Positions 32,993-41,726 of a stretch of DNA of 64,000 nucleotides are shown here, in pieces. Below the pieces are notes generated by a model that worked only from the letters and a program-made list of their open reading frames with translations, was not told the origin of the DNA and did no database searches. The number at the start of each line of letters is the position of its first letter. Within the stretch, counting starts at the first letter, position 1. Source of the DNA: Mesorhizobium sophorae. GTDB lineage: Bacteria; Pseudomonadota; Alphaproteobacteria; Rhizobiales; Rhizobiaceae. A program made the translations under genes and the position numbers. The DNA is taken from positions 1 to 64,000 of the forward strand of contig NZ_NNRI01000024.1 of the NCBI RefSeq assembly GCF_002270415.1, given 5' to 3'.

Positions 32993-33556
32993 TCACCGCT
33001 CGACACGATAAGTGAGCACCACGGCGCCGTTGGCGAAGGAGCGTGTGTCGACCAACCTGAGGTCCGCCGCGTCCTCGGTCCTGTAGAAAAGCTGCGCGCC
33101 GCTGCCGAGTATGACCGGGAACACCATCAGCCGGTATTCGTCGACAAGGTCGTGCTGCTTGAGCGCATTGACCAGCGTGCGGCTGCCGCCAACGACGATA
33201 TCGCCTTTCAGATCCTGCTTGAGTTTGCGGATCGCGGCCATCGGTTCGCCTTGAAGGACCGTCGTGTTGTTCCAGGCCGGGGTCTTCACCGTCGTCGACA
33301 CCACATATTTCGGCATGCTGTTCATCCGGTCCGCAAAGGCGCCTTTGTAAGTCGGCCAGGCGTCGGCGAAGCTTTCATAGGTCACCCGGCCGATCAGCAG
33401 CGCTTCGTGGTCCAGTACCTCTTGGAATTTGTACTCGATCTGTCCGGCCTCGTGCCGTTTGCCGACCCAGTTGGTGTGCCGGTAGCCCGGCTCGCCTCCC
33501 GGCGCTTCCATCACGCCATCGATGGAGATGAATTCCGATACAACGATCCTGGCCAT
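32993..33556 (-). CDS. Dihydrofolate-reductase-like (RibD C-terminal domain) protein
   Basis: 187 residues of the RibD_C/DHFR-like family: RIVVSEFISIDGVMEAPGG at the N terminus, LLIGRVTYESFADAWPT, and GDIVVGGSRTLVNALKQHDL for the nucleotide side. It is probably an NADPH-dependent reductase of unknown substrate, not the housekeeping DHFR. The second of two close ATG codons is preferred because AAGGA is 6 bases before it. It heads the operon with the ArsR and SRPBCC genes. Confidence 0.88.
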   Translation of the reverse strand: MARIVVSEFISIDGVMEAPGGEPGYRHTNWVGKRHEAGQIEYKFQEVLDHEALLIGRVTYESFADAWPTYKGAFADRMNSMPKYVVSTTVKTPAWNNTTVLQGEPMAAIRKLKQDLKGDIVVGGSRTLVNALKQHDLVDEYRLMVFPVILGSGAQLFYRTEDAADLRLVDTRSFANGAVVLTYRVER

Positions 33557-33710
33557 GGTCATTCCTTTCCGGCTTTGGCTTTTACTTAGGAAAATTCCTT
33601 AGTGTTGGCAACAGCCAAAATTCGAAGGATGCCAACCAGGGGTGCTGGCAAAGCGGGAAGGGCGGTTCTAGGCTGGGAGCGGATTCGACTGTCAGTTTGG
33701 GGAAGTGCGC

Positions 33711-34067
33711 TTGACGATCACGATGTACGGCATCACCACCTGCGACACGATCAGGAAGGCACGCGTCTGGCTGGAAGGTCATGATGTGCCCTATCGTTTT
33801 CACGACTACAGGGTGGAAGGGCTGGAGGCGAAGCGGCTGGATGGCTGGGTCGGCAAGGTTGGCTGGGAAATTCTGCTCAACAAGGCAAGCACGACCTTTC
33901 GCGAATTGGCCGACACGGACAAGCAGAACCTCGACGAGAAGAAGGCCAAGGCGCTCATGCTGGCCAAGCCGACCATGATCAAGCGGCCGGTGCTGGACCT
34001 AGGCGACAGGATTCTGGTCGGCTTCAAGCCGGATGGTTATCAGCAGGCGGTGGGCGGGTTGGAGTAG
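33711..34067 (+). CDS. ArsC/Spx-family thioredoxin-fold protein (YffB-like)
   Basis: 118 residues. Cys11 in YGITTCDTIRKAR marks the ArsC-like active site, with KRPVLDLGDRILVGF as the family's C-terminal motif. TTG at 33711 is chosen because GGGGAAG is about 6 bases upstream and it gives the normal family N terminus; the GTG at 33705 is closer to the Shine-Dalgarno. Members of this branch are often glutathione-linked reductases of unknown target rather than arsenate reductases. Confidence 0.88.
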   Translation: MTITMYGITTCDTIRKARVWLEGHDVPYRFHDYRVEGLEAKRLDGWVGKVGWEILLNKASTTFRELADTDKQNLDEKKAKALMLAKPTMIKRPVLDLGDRILVGFKPDGYQQAVGGLE

Positions 34068-34085
34068 CAGGCCGGCGAAGCTGCC

Positions 34086-34205
34086 GATCTCCCCCCTTGC
34101 GGGGGAGATGGCCGGCAGGCCAGAGGGGGGTGGGAAGGATCGCCAACCGTTGGTTGTTCCAAAATCGAACTTGTCTCAGGCATCTCCCCCGCAAGTGGGG
34201 AGATC
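34086..34205. repeat. Second rhizobial mosaic intergenic palindrome
   Basis: 25-bp arms at 34086-34110 and 34181-34205 match as an inverted repeat in 24 of 25 bases, and each arm folds on itself (CTCCCCC ... GGGGGAG). The core differs from the element at 29286, so this is a second family. It separates convergent genes. Confidence 0.8.
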
Positions 34206-34240
34206 GGCCAATCGCCACCGTTGCAGGGAATAGGCGCCCT

Positions 34241-34597
34241 TCAATCCGACTTTCTGAGATACGCCGCCAGCGCCACCGCATTGTTGTGCGCCTCGTCATG
34301 CGCACCATAGAGCAGCGTGACCTTTCCGGTGTCGAGCAGCGCACGCAACTGCCCGACCGCCTCTGCATTCCCGTCCAGCTCAGCCCGATATCGCTTCTGA
34401 AACTCCGCCCAGCGCTCCGGCGCATGGCCGAACCATCCGCGCAAGCCATCGCTCGGTGCGATCTCCCTCAGCCATAGCGCCAACACGGCCTCTTGCTTAC
34501 TGACGCCGCGTGGCCAGATCCGGTCGACCAGAACCCGTTGCCCATCGTCGGGCGCCGGCGGCTCGTAGATCCGCTTGACCGCCAGGTCGAAGGCCAT
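34241..34597 (-). CDS. DUF488-family protein (YeaO-like)
   Basis: 118 residues with the family pattern VKRIYEPPAPDDGQRVLVDR, IWPRGVSK, WLREIAPSDGLRGWFGHAPE, RWAEFQKRYRAEL and LLYGAHDEAHNNAVAL. The invariant Arg/Trp/His positions are there. The function of the family is not established. It ends toward the mosaic repeat and starts 22 bases downstream of the aminopeptidase stop, so co-transcription is possible. Confidence 0.9.
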   Translation of the reverse strand: MAFDLAVKRIYEPPAPDDGQRVLVDRIWPRGVSKQEAVLALWLREIAPSDGLRGWFGHAPERWAEFQKRYRAELDGNAEAVGQLRALLDTGKVTLLYGAHDEAHNNAVALAAYLRKSD

Positions 34598-34618
34598 CCG
34601 ACGCTCCTCAAGTGCCTG

Positions 34619-35875
34619 TCAGGTCCATTCGCCCTTGCACATCACCGGCACACGGGCGCCATCCTTGTGGACGCCATCTATGTCGATCTTGTCCGAGCCG
34701 ATCATCCAGTCGATGTGGATGAAACTCTTGTTGCCGCCGCGTGCGGCGATTTCGTCCTGGCTGAGCGAGGCGCCGTCGACGAAACACTTCGAATAGCATT
34801 GGCCGAGTGCGATGTGGCAGGCGGCGTTCTCGTCGAACAGCGTGTTGAAGAACAACAGGCCGCTGGCCGCGATCGGCGAGGAATGCGGCACCAGCGCCAC
34901 CTCGCCGAGACGGCGCGCGCCCTCGTCGGTGTCGAGCACCTTCTTCAGCACGTCCTCGCCCTTCGAAGCCTTCGCCTCGACCATCCGGCCCTCCTCGAAA
35001 CGCACCGAGATCTCGTCGATCAGCGTGCCTTGGTAGGACAGCGGCTTGGTCGAGGAGACATGGCCCTCAACGCGCCTGGCATGCGGCGTGGTGAAGACTT
35101 CCTCGGTCGGGATGTTCGGGTTGCAGGTGATGCCGTTCTTGGCGGTCGAGGCGCCGCCCATCCATTCGTGGCCGTCCGCCAACCCGACGGTCAGGTCGGT
35201 GCCCGGCCCGGTGAAATGCAGCGCATGGAAATTGTGGCCGTTGAGCCATTCGGTGCGGCCACGAAGTGCTGCATTGTGCGCCTTCCAGTTGCCGATCGGG
35301 TCTTCGACGTCCACCCGCGACGCCGCAAAGATGGCGTCGGCGAGCTTCGCCACGGCAACGTCGTCGGCATCATCTGGGAAGACCTGCCTGGCCCAGGCGA
35401 GATCCGGGTAGGCGACGATGTTCCAATTGATGTCGAAGCCGGTGATCTTCTCCAGTGCCGGCTGATAGGCCATCGAATTCGCCTTGTTGGCGCGCGCCAC
35501 TTTCGCCGGATCCTGCGCCGACAACAGCGACGGATCCTCGCCGCGTACGGCAAGCCGCGCCGCATTGTTGGCGAAGGCCTTCGCCATGCCTTCATAAAGC
35601 CAGCCGGCGGCCCGGTCGAAACTGGCATCGGCGCCGAAGCGATAGCGCGCCAGCGTCATCTCGTCGTCGTTGAAGATCGGCGTCACCAGCCCGGCGCCGG
35701 CCTTGTAGGCATGCTCGACGATCCGTCTGGTCAGCGGCAGCGCCGCGATCGACGACGTCAGCACCAGGTCCTGTCCGGGTTGCAACTGCAGCCCGACCTT
35801 GATGGCGACTTCCGCCAGCCTGTCGAGCTTCACCGGGTCTATCGATGCGGCAACGCCGCGCGAATGTGTGGTCAT
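34619..35875 (-). CDS. M29-family aminopeptidase
   Basis: 418 residues, the normal size for thermophilic-type M29 aminopeptidases. Metal-site candidates lie in EGHVSSTKPL, EVALVPHSSPI, FFNTLFDENAACHIALGQCY and FIHIDWMIGSDKIDIDG. It is a cytoplasmic dizinc or dicobalt exopeptidase with no signal peptide. ATG 35875 starts the conserved N terminus (LAEVAIKVGLQLQPGQDLVL). The upstream LysR gene is on the same strand, 26 bases away. Confidence 0.93.
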   Translation of the reverse strand: MTTHSRGVAASIDPVKLDRLAEVAIKVGLQLQPGQDLVLTSSIAALPLTRRIVEHAYKAGAGLVTPIFNDDEMTLARYRFGADASFDRAAGWLYEGMAKAFANNAARLAVRGEDPSLLSAQDPAKVARANKANSMAYQPALEKITGFDINWNIVAYPDLAWARQVFPDDADDVAVAKLADAIFAASRVDVEDPIGNWKAHNAALRGRTEWLNGHNFHALHFTGPGTDLTVGLADGHEWMGGASTAKNGITCNPNIPTEEVFTTPHARRVEGHVSSTKPLSYQGTLIDEISVRFEEGRMVEAKASKGEDVLKKVLDTDEGARRLGEVALVPHSSPIAASGLLFFNTLFDENAACHIALGQCYSKCFVDGASLSQDEIAARGGNKSFIHIDWMIGSDKIDIDGVHKDGARVPVMCKGEWT

Positions 35876-35901
35876 GATCCTGCCTGCCGTAGTTTGATGT
35901 C

Positions 35902-36870
35902 TCACTCTACATAGACCGGTGGCACGGTGCTTTCCACCGCGATCCCACCGGTGGGTGCGGTGGCCGCATTCGGCGACCCGAACTGTGCCATCGTCGCCTC
36001 GATCTCTTCCTTGATCCAGACCTTGAAATCCCGGACCTTGCGGTTTTCGGCCTTGGCCGAGGAGGTCACCAGCCAATAGCCGAGGCCGCTCTGGGCGCGG
36101 ATCCCGAACGGCGCCACGAGCCGGCCGTCGGCCAGCGCATCGGCGGTGAGCAATTGCCAGCCGAGCATCACGCCATGGCCGGCAATCGCCGATTCAAGGC
36201 ACAGCATCGGATCGGTGAAGCGCGCGCCCTTCAGGAAGGTGACCGGTGGAACGCCGGCTGCCTCGAACCAGCTTTCCCAATTGATCATGGCCCGTTCGTC
36301 GGTGATGGCGCAGGTCTGGGCAAGATCCTCGATCGATTTCAGTTTCCCGGCGATCGCCGGGGCGCAGACCGGAAAGACTTCCTGGGCCAAAAGCAGTTCC
36401 GCCCTCCCGCCCGGCCATTTGCCGTCGCCGAGCCGGATGGCAATATCGATGTCGGAATGGTCGAGATCGGCCAGCCGCACCGAAGCATCGATGCGCAAAA
36501 GCACGTTGGGATGCCGCGCAAAGTGACGCGACAGCCGCGGCAGCAGCCACTTCGAGGCAAAGGCCGGCGCCACCGAAACCACCAATGTGCATTGCGTCGC
36601 CTCGTCGGCCAGCGCCACGGCGTGGGCAAGCTCGCGAAACCCCGCACCGAGGCGGGCCGAGAAGGCAGCGCCGAACTCGGTCAGCACGAGACCGCTCGCC
36701 GTTCGCTCGAACAGCGCCTGGCCGAGCTGCTTCTCGGTGCGGCTGATCTGCTGGCTGACGGCGCTGACGGAAACGTTGAGTTCTCCGGCGGCCGCCGCGA
36801 GCGAGCCGAGACGGGCGACGGTTTCGACGGCGCGAAGCCCGTTGAGATGGACGCGATTGAGCATGGCCAT
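35902..36870 (-). CDS. LysR-family regulator, GcvA-like
   Basis: 322 residues: winged helix (LNGLRAVETVARLGSLAAAAG; VSAVSQQISRTEKQLG) and an effector domain (GVMLGWQLLTADALADGRLV). ATG 36870 is used, and the in-frame ATG at 36864 is nearly as good. It diverges from a small DUF1127-like gene 83 bases away and may regulate it, or the aminopeptidase it precedes. Nothing in the protein identifies the inducer. Confidence 0.88.
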   Translation of the reverse strand: MAMLNRVHLNGLRAVETVARLGSLAAAAGELNVSVSAVSQQISRTEKQLGQALFERTASGLVLTEFGAAFSARLGAGFRELAHAVALADEATQCTLVVSVAPAFASKWLLPRLSRHFARHPNVLLRIDASVRLADLDHSDIDIAIRLGDGKWPGGRAELLLAQEVFPVCAPAIAGKLKSIEDLAQTCAITDERAMINWESWFEAAGVPPVTFLKGARFTDPMLCLESAIAGHGVMLGWQLLTADALADGRLVAPFGIRAQSGLGYWLVTSSAKAENRKVRDFKVWIKEEIEATMAQFGSPNAATAPTGGIAVESTVPPVYVE

Positions 36871-36953
36871 TTGAGTTTTTCTAAACCGATCCGGCTGAAA
36901 TCTCAATTGAAAGACACATCGGAACGGCACATTTTACGGAGGGAGCCAGACCC

Positions 36954-37190
36954 GTGGAGCCAAAAATGCTGAGCATGTTGTCATCGCTGAAGATCTTTTT
37001 CTCGACCCATGCTCCGCAAGAGCCAAGCCGCGAGAGCGTGACGCAGAGATGGCTGACCGATCCGCTTTCGCATCCTGTGCTCAACACCATGTCGGAGCGC
37101 GAATTGGGTGATGTGCCGTTCAGGCTGACGGCGCTCCGCACGGTGCACGAGACTGCTTCATTGCATGCGGGTTTCGGTGGACGCTGCTAA
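36954..37190 (+). CDS. Small DUF1127-like protein
   Basis: 78 residues from a GTG with GGAGGGAG 8 bases upstream. The C-terminal part (DPLSHPVLNTMSERELGDVP) resembles the DUF1127-type segment of small alphaproteobacterial proteins. The N-terminal part has an amphipathic MLSMLSSLKIFFS stretch. It diverges from a LysR gene. Some DUF1127 proteins bind RNA or affect phosphate and carbon metabolism; no function is assigned here. Confidence 0.6.
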   Translation: MEPKMLSMLSSLKIFFSTHAPQEPSRESVTQRWLTDPLSHPVLNTMSERELGDVPFRLTALRTVHETASLHAGFGGRC

Positions 37191-37309
37191 ACGGACGCCT
37201 CGCTTTCCGGCTTAAGCAAAAGTCGAGGCGAGCGCCGCGCACTGCGACCGCGCTGGCCCAACCAAAGGTGGATTGTTTCACAGCCTCGCGCACTTAATTG
37301 TGCACTGCA

Positions 37310-38467
37310 ATGACAGCCACCTCGACAGCACTACGTTTCGTCATCGCCGGTATGATCGCCATGGCTGTTGCCATGGGCATCGGCCGCTTTGTCTATACGC
37401 CGATCCTGCCTGGCATGATGGAGGAGCTCCATCTGTCGCCGGCCGATGCCGGGTGGATCGCCTCCGCCAACTATCTTGGCTACCTTGTCGGCGCGCTGGC
37501 GGCGGCGGGCGGTTGGGCGCAGGGACGTGAACGCATGCTGATGCTGGTGGGTCTCGGCGCCAGCACTGCCCTTGCTGCGTTGATGGGACTGTCCGACACC
37601 ATGGTCGCCTTTCTCGTCATCCGCTTTCTGGCCGGCCTGGCCAGCGCCTTCGTCATGGTGTTCATGGCCAGCATCGTTTTCAGTCATATTAACGCTGCCG
37701 GCCGCGGCGACCTGCAGGCGTGGCATTTTGGCGGCGTTGGTCTCGGCATCGCGGTGTCCGCGGCGATGATGGCGGCGCTGGTCACCGAACATGCCGGCTG
37801 GGCGGCTGGCTGGCTCTGGTCGGCGGCAATTTCGGCTTGCGGTTTCGTCGTCGTGGCGCTGTTGGCGAACGAAGGCCCACTCGCCAATGGCGACGCCACG
37901 CGCGAGCCGGCGCTGCCGAAGGACTGGTCGCTGATGAAGATCATCGTCGCCTACGGCCTGTTCGGTTTTGGCTATGTGGTGACGGCGACGTTCCTGGTCG
38001 CCATCGTCCGGCAAGGCGGCGGCAGCCGCGTCTTCGAGGCGATGGTGTGGATGGTCGCCGGCCTTGCCGGTTTTCCCTCCACCTGGCTCTGGCAGAAGAT
38101 CGCCGCCCGGATCGGGCTTTACGCAGCCTATGCGCTGGCATGCTTCATCGAAGTTGCGGGCGTCACCGCCAGCGTGGCTATCGGCGGACGCACAGGGCCA
38201 CTGCTTGGCGGCCTGTTGCTCGGCGGCACCTTCATTGCCATCACGGCACTTGGCCTGCAGGCCGCGCGGCACCAGGCGCCAAAAGCGCCGCGGCGTATCT
38301 TTGCCTTTATGACGGCGTCCTTCGGCCTTGGCCAGATCATCGGCCCGATCGCCGCCGGGTTGCTGGCGCAGATGTCAGGCGATTTCTTCCTCGCCTCGAT
38401 CGCCGCCGCAGTGATGCTGGTCGTCTCCGGCGCCATCACATGGTCGGCCGCGCCAAAATCGCCATGA
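37310..38467 (+). CDS. Major facilitator superfamily transporter, YbfB/YjiJ-like
   Basis: 385 residues with twelve membrane segments. The family N terminus FVIAGMIAMAVAMGIGRFVY and the loop motif GWIASANYLGYLVGALAA are typical of the YbfB branch. ATG 37310 is preferred over the TTG at 37298. A small hairpin (CGATGC-cgg-GCATCG, 38481-38495) follows the stop and may be its transcription end. Substrate unknown. Confidence 0.9.
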   Translation: MTATSTALRFVIAGMIAMAVAMGIGRFVYTPILPGMMEELHLSPADAGWIASANYLGYLVGALAAAGGWAQGRERMLMLVGLGASTALAALMGLSDTMVAFLVIRFLAGLASAFVMVFMASIVFSHINAAGRGDLQAWHFGGVGLGIAVSAAMMAALVTEHAGWAAGWLWSAAISACGFVVVALLANEGPLANGDATREPALPKDWSLMKIIVAYGLFGFGYVVTATFLVAIVRQGGGSRVFEAMVWMVAGLAGFPSTWLWQKIAARIGLYAAYALACFIEVAGVTASVAIGGRTGPLLGGLLLGGTFIAITALGLQAARHQAPKAPRRIFAFMTASFGLGQIIGPIAAGLLAQMSGDFFLASIAAAVMLVVSGAITWSAAPKSP

Positions 38468-38580
38468 TTATAGGGTTGCTCGATGCCGGGCATCGGGTAG
38501 GCATTTGCTTTCCACCTAATATGTGACTTTATGCCCGCTAAACCCCGCTGATTTGCCCATCGACCGAGGAATCCCCCACA

Positions 38581-39840
38581 GTGTTCGTATCCTTCTTCCC
38601 GCAGCCGAAGCTTTTTTTCTCTTCGGCAGCCATCTGGAGCCTTGCGGCGATCCTGTTCTGGTTTTTCGGCGGCGAGCAGTTGGGCGCCGTTTTCGGACTG
38701 CCCACAGCTGCCGCCGACGCGCCACCAATCGTCGGTATCGCCGTCCTCGCGTCTAAGCCGTTCCTCTGGTTCTACATCTATTTCACTGTCTGCGTTGGGG
38801 TCTTCTACGCGTTCTGGCGGCTCTACGCGCCGCACCCCTGGCAGAATTGGTCCATCCTTGTAGCGGCATTGATCCTGTTCTTAATCTATTTCAATGTGCA
38901 GATCAGCGTCGCCGTTAACGACTGGTACGGTCCCTTCTTCGACTACATCCAGGGGCTGATTTCCAAGACAATAGAATCGACCAATGCCGAGTTTTACGCC
39001 CGGCTGGCCACGTTCGCTTGGCTGGCGCTGGTCGGCATGAATGTCAGTGTTATCAATGCCTTTATCGTCAGCCATTGGATATTTCGTTGGCGGATGGCGA
39101 TGAACGAACACTTCATGACGAACTGGAGCAAATTGCGCCACATCGAGGGGGCTTCTCAGCGTGTTCAGGAAGACACGATGCGTTTCGCTCAAATCATGGA
39201 GGATCTCGGTACCAGCTTCGTGCAGTCGATCATGACGTTGATTGCGTTCCTTCCGGTCTTGATCAAACTTGAAGTCCATATCAGCGAATTACCAATAGTC
39301 GGCGCCGTTCCTCATCCCCTTGTGGTTGCCGCGATCGCCTGGTGCGTTTTCGGAACCATTTCAGTAATGATCGCCGGTTTGAAACTACCAGGCCTCCAGT
39401 TCCGAAATCAGCGCGTCGAGGCAGCATATCGCAAGGAGCTGGTCTATGGAGAGGATCACGCTGACCGTGCTCAGCCCGCCACGGCAGCAGAATTGTTCAA
39501 CAATGTTCGCCGAAATTACTTCAGGCTTTACTTCCATTACATCTATTTCAATGTGGTTCGTTATACCTACTTGCAAGCCGACAATATCTTCTCATTCTTT
39601 GTCATGGGGCCGTCGATTGTGGCGCACAGGATAACACTCGGCGTTCTCAATCAGATACCGAACGCGTTTGGCAGAGTGACGGGTTCGCTGCAGTTTCTGC
39701 TCACCTCCTGGTCGACCATCGTCGAGCTGCAATCGGTCCACAAACGCCTGCGCGCCTTTGAAGCGACGCTGCAAGGCGAGCCGCTGCCGCCGATCGATCA
39801 GCGCTATCTGGAACGCCAAGGCGCCGAGGACCCGGCTTAA
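38581..39840 (+). CDS. bacA: SbmA/BacA-family peptide transporter
   Basis: 419 residues with about seven to eight membrane segments and the SbmA_BacA pattern: FVSFFPQPKLFFSSAAIWSL at the start, NDWYGPFFDYIQ, FRWRMAMNEHFMTNW, HIEGASQRVQEDTMRFA, LKLPGLQFRNQRVEAAYRKE and YFHYIYFNVVRYTYLQADN. It is a proton-driven importer of antimicrobial and nodule-specific Cys-rich peptides. In rhizobia infecting NCR-producing legumes BacA is needed for bacteroid survival. GTG start at 38581. The codons look more AT-rich than in the flanking genes. It may be BacA itself or a BacA-related paralogue; the sequence alone does not settle which. Confidence 0.9.
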   Translation: MFVSFFPQPKLFFSSAAIWSLAAILFWFFGGEQLGAVFGLPTAAADAPPIVGIAVLASKPFLWFYIYFTVCVGVFYAFWRLYAPHPWQNWSILVAALILFLIYFNVQISVAVNDWYGPFFDYIQGLISKTIESTNAEFYARLATFAWLALVGMNVSVINAFIVSHWIFRWRMAMNEHFMTNWSKLRHIEGASQRVQEDTMRFAQIMEDLGTSFVQSIMTLIAFLPVLIKLEVHISELPIVGAVPHPLVVAAIAWCVFGTISVMIAGLKLPGLQFRNQRVEAAYRKELVYGEDHADRAQPATAAELFNNVRRNYFRLYFHYIYFNVVRYTYLQADNIFSFFVMGPSIVAHRITLGVLNQIPNAFGRVTGSLQFLLTSWSTIVELQSVHKRLRAFEATLQGEPLPPIDQRYLERQGAEDPA

Positions 39841-39870
39841 AAAGCTGAGGTTTGGAACCGGGTTGGCGGC

Positions 39871-40869
39871 TCAGCCGCCAACCGATGCCTGTGTCTCGCC
39901 GGCTTTCCGCCGCGAAGCATAATCGCGAAAACTGATGCATTCGACATCGGCCTTGACGCAGACCTCGCCGGCAAAGCGCTCCAGCGCGTTCCAGTAGGCG
40001 CCGTCATTCATCAGCGCGAAGTGGAAGCCGAGTTCCAGCGGAATGCGCTTGTCCCGATATTGCGCATCGAAGGCGGCGCGAAAGGCATCGTAGGTTCGGT
40101 TGGCGAACTCGTCCGCCTTGCTCGGCCGCTCAAAGCCGCCGGAATGTCTGACATAGAGATTGTAATCCATGGCGATCACCGGCCTTGATTTCGGTCCTTC
40201 AGGAATCTGCGGCAGTGAAAAGTGCATGATGCCTTGGCTGGCCGTCGGCCGGGCAGGGCCCTGCGAGACGCCGCTGGCGTCGAATTGATAGCCGGCCGCC
40301 GGCAGTGCCTCGTAGAGCGCCTTGTCCGTCGACAAATACGGCGCGCGGAAACCGACCACCGCATGCCTTGCGAAATCGCGCCAGCCCTCCGGTTCGGGCG
40401 CGATGCCGTTGATCGCATAGGCGTTCTCGAGAATGTGCTCGAACGAGCTGAACTCCTTCAGCCAGTCGGCCTTGCTCCAGTCCTTGCCGTCGAAATGGCC
40501 GCAGCCATGGCTGGCGATATCGTGGCCCTCATGCGCGGCAAGTCCGATCTGCTCGAGCCGCTCGCTCACTTCCTGCTTGGAGGCGGCAAAGCCGATGTTG
40601 GATTTGCCTGATGTCTTGCCGGGCGCCGTGTATTCCTTGCGCGTTTCCGGCGACAACAGGAACACGCAGGACAGGAAGTAGGTGAAATGCGCCCCGGTGC
40701 GCTGCGCCAGCGCGCGGCTGCGCTTCCACTGCGAAATGTCGCGGGCGCTGTCGAACGAGATGATGACGACCTGCCTGGGCTTTGGTGGCGCCGGCGGATC
40801 GGCCAAAGCCACACCGGCGGTGGCGAGCGAAGCGAGGGAAAACGCAACAGCGCGGAACGGACGATACAT
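39871..40869 (-). CDS. Exported polysaccharide-deacetylase (NodB-fold) family protein
   Basis: 332 residues. A signal peptide covers about 1-24 (FRAVAFSLASLATAGVALA). The NodB-like core has VVIISFDSARD with the putative catalytic Asp, IASHGCGHFDG with the metal His pair, and VGFRAPYLS. It should act in the periplasm on an N-acetylated or acylated glycan. ATG 40869 gives the signal peptide directly. It converges on the BacA gene. Confidence 0.85.
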   Translation of the reverse strand: MYRPFRAVAFSLASLATAGVALADPPAPPKPRQVVIISFDSARDISQWKRSRALAQRTGAHFTYFLSCVFLLSPETRKEYTAPGKTSGKSNIGFAASKQEVSERLEQIGLAAHEGHDIASHGCGHFDGKDWSKADWLKEFSSFEHILENAYAINGIAPEPEGWRDFARHAVVGFRAPYLSTDKALYEALPAAGYQFDASGVSQGPARPTASQGIMHFSLPQIPEGPKSRPVIAMDYNLYVRHSGGFERPSKADEFANRTYDAFRAAFDAQYRDKRIPLELGFHFALMNDGAYWNALERFAGEVCVKADVECISFRDYASRRKAGETQASVGG

Positions 40870-41060
40870 CGGCAATCTGATCTTAACTCGGAGGATGTCT
40901 GGAAGCCGGCTATCGCGCAAATGTGGCGCGGGTGCGATTGGTCTTTTGGGCGGCCCGCCGTGGGAATAGGCGATTTTCCCGCCGAACCCCTTCCATGCCG
41001 ACAAAATTTCGCTAAAACGCGGGCTGACAACGGCCCGAGAGGGCAGGAATGGTTTGATTG

Positions 41061-41726
41061 ATGTCCGACGACAGTTTTATCCGTGAAGTCAACGACGAGA
41101 TGCGTCGCGAACAGGCGCAGAAGCTGTGGGACCGTTTCGGTCCCGCCTTGCTTGTCCTCGCGATCCTCGTGGTGCTCGGCACCGCCGCCTTCGTCGGCTA
41201 TCGATACTGGGACGAGACGCGCGCCAACCGCTCCGGCGATGCGTTCTCGCAGGCGCTGAAGCTTGCCAATGACGGCAAGAACGACGAAGCGCTGACCGCT
41301 CTCGACCAGTTGGAGAAGGATGGCTACGGCGCTTATCCGCTGCTCGCCCGCATGCGCGCCGCGACCGTCAAGGCCAGCAAGGGCGACGTCGACGCCGCCG
41401 TCAAGGACTTCGACGACGTCGCCGCCGACACGGCCATTCCTTCAGGCATTCGCGACATGGCCCGGCTCAGGGCAGCGCTCCTGCTTGTCGACCATGGCTC
41501 CTTCGCCGATGTCTCCAGCCGGGTCGAGGCGCTTACGTCGGACACCAACACGCTGCGCCACACGGCGCGCGAGGCGCTCGGTCTTTCCGCCTGGAAGGAA
41601 GGCAAGACCCAGGATGCGCTGAAGCTGTTCGACCAGATTGCCGCCGACGACGGCGCCCCGCGCAACACCCGTGAGCGGGCAACCTTGATGTCCGAGCTGA
41701 TCCGCGGGTCGGGCAGTGCGTCGTGA
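41061..41726 (+). CDS. Inner-membrane tetratricopeptide-like protein (YfgM-type)
   Basis: 221 residues. A short cytoplasmic tail (FIREVNDEMRREQAQKLWDRF) precedes one membrane helix (PALLVLAILVVLGTAAFVGY) and a periplasmic TPR-like repeat region (ALDQLEKDGYGAYPLLARMR; DVAADTAIPSGIRDMARLRA). This is the YfgM/DUF2133-type ancillary partner of the Sec translocon. Its stop overlaps the start of der as GTGA, so they are co-translated. Confidence 0.9.
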   Translation: MSDDSFIREVNDEMRREQAQKLWDRFGPALLVLAILVVLGTAAFVGYRYWDETRANRSGDAFSQALKLANDGKNDEALTALDQLEKDGYGAYPLLARMRAATVKASKGDVDAAVKDFDDVAADTAIPSGIRDMARLRAALLLVDHGSFADVSSRVEALTSDTNTLRHTAREALGLSAWKEGKTQDALKLFDQIAADDGAPRNTRERATLMSELIRGSGSAS

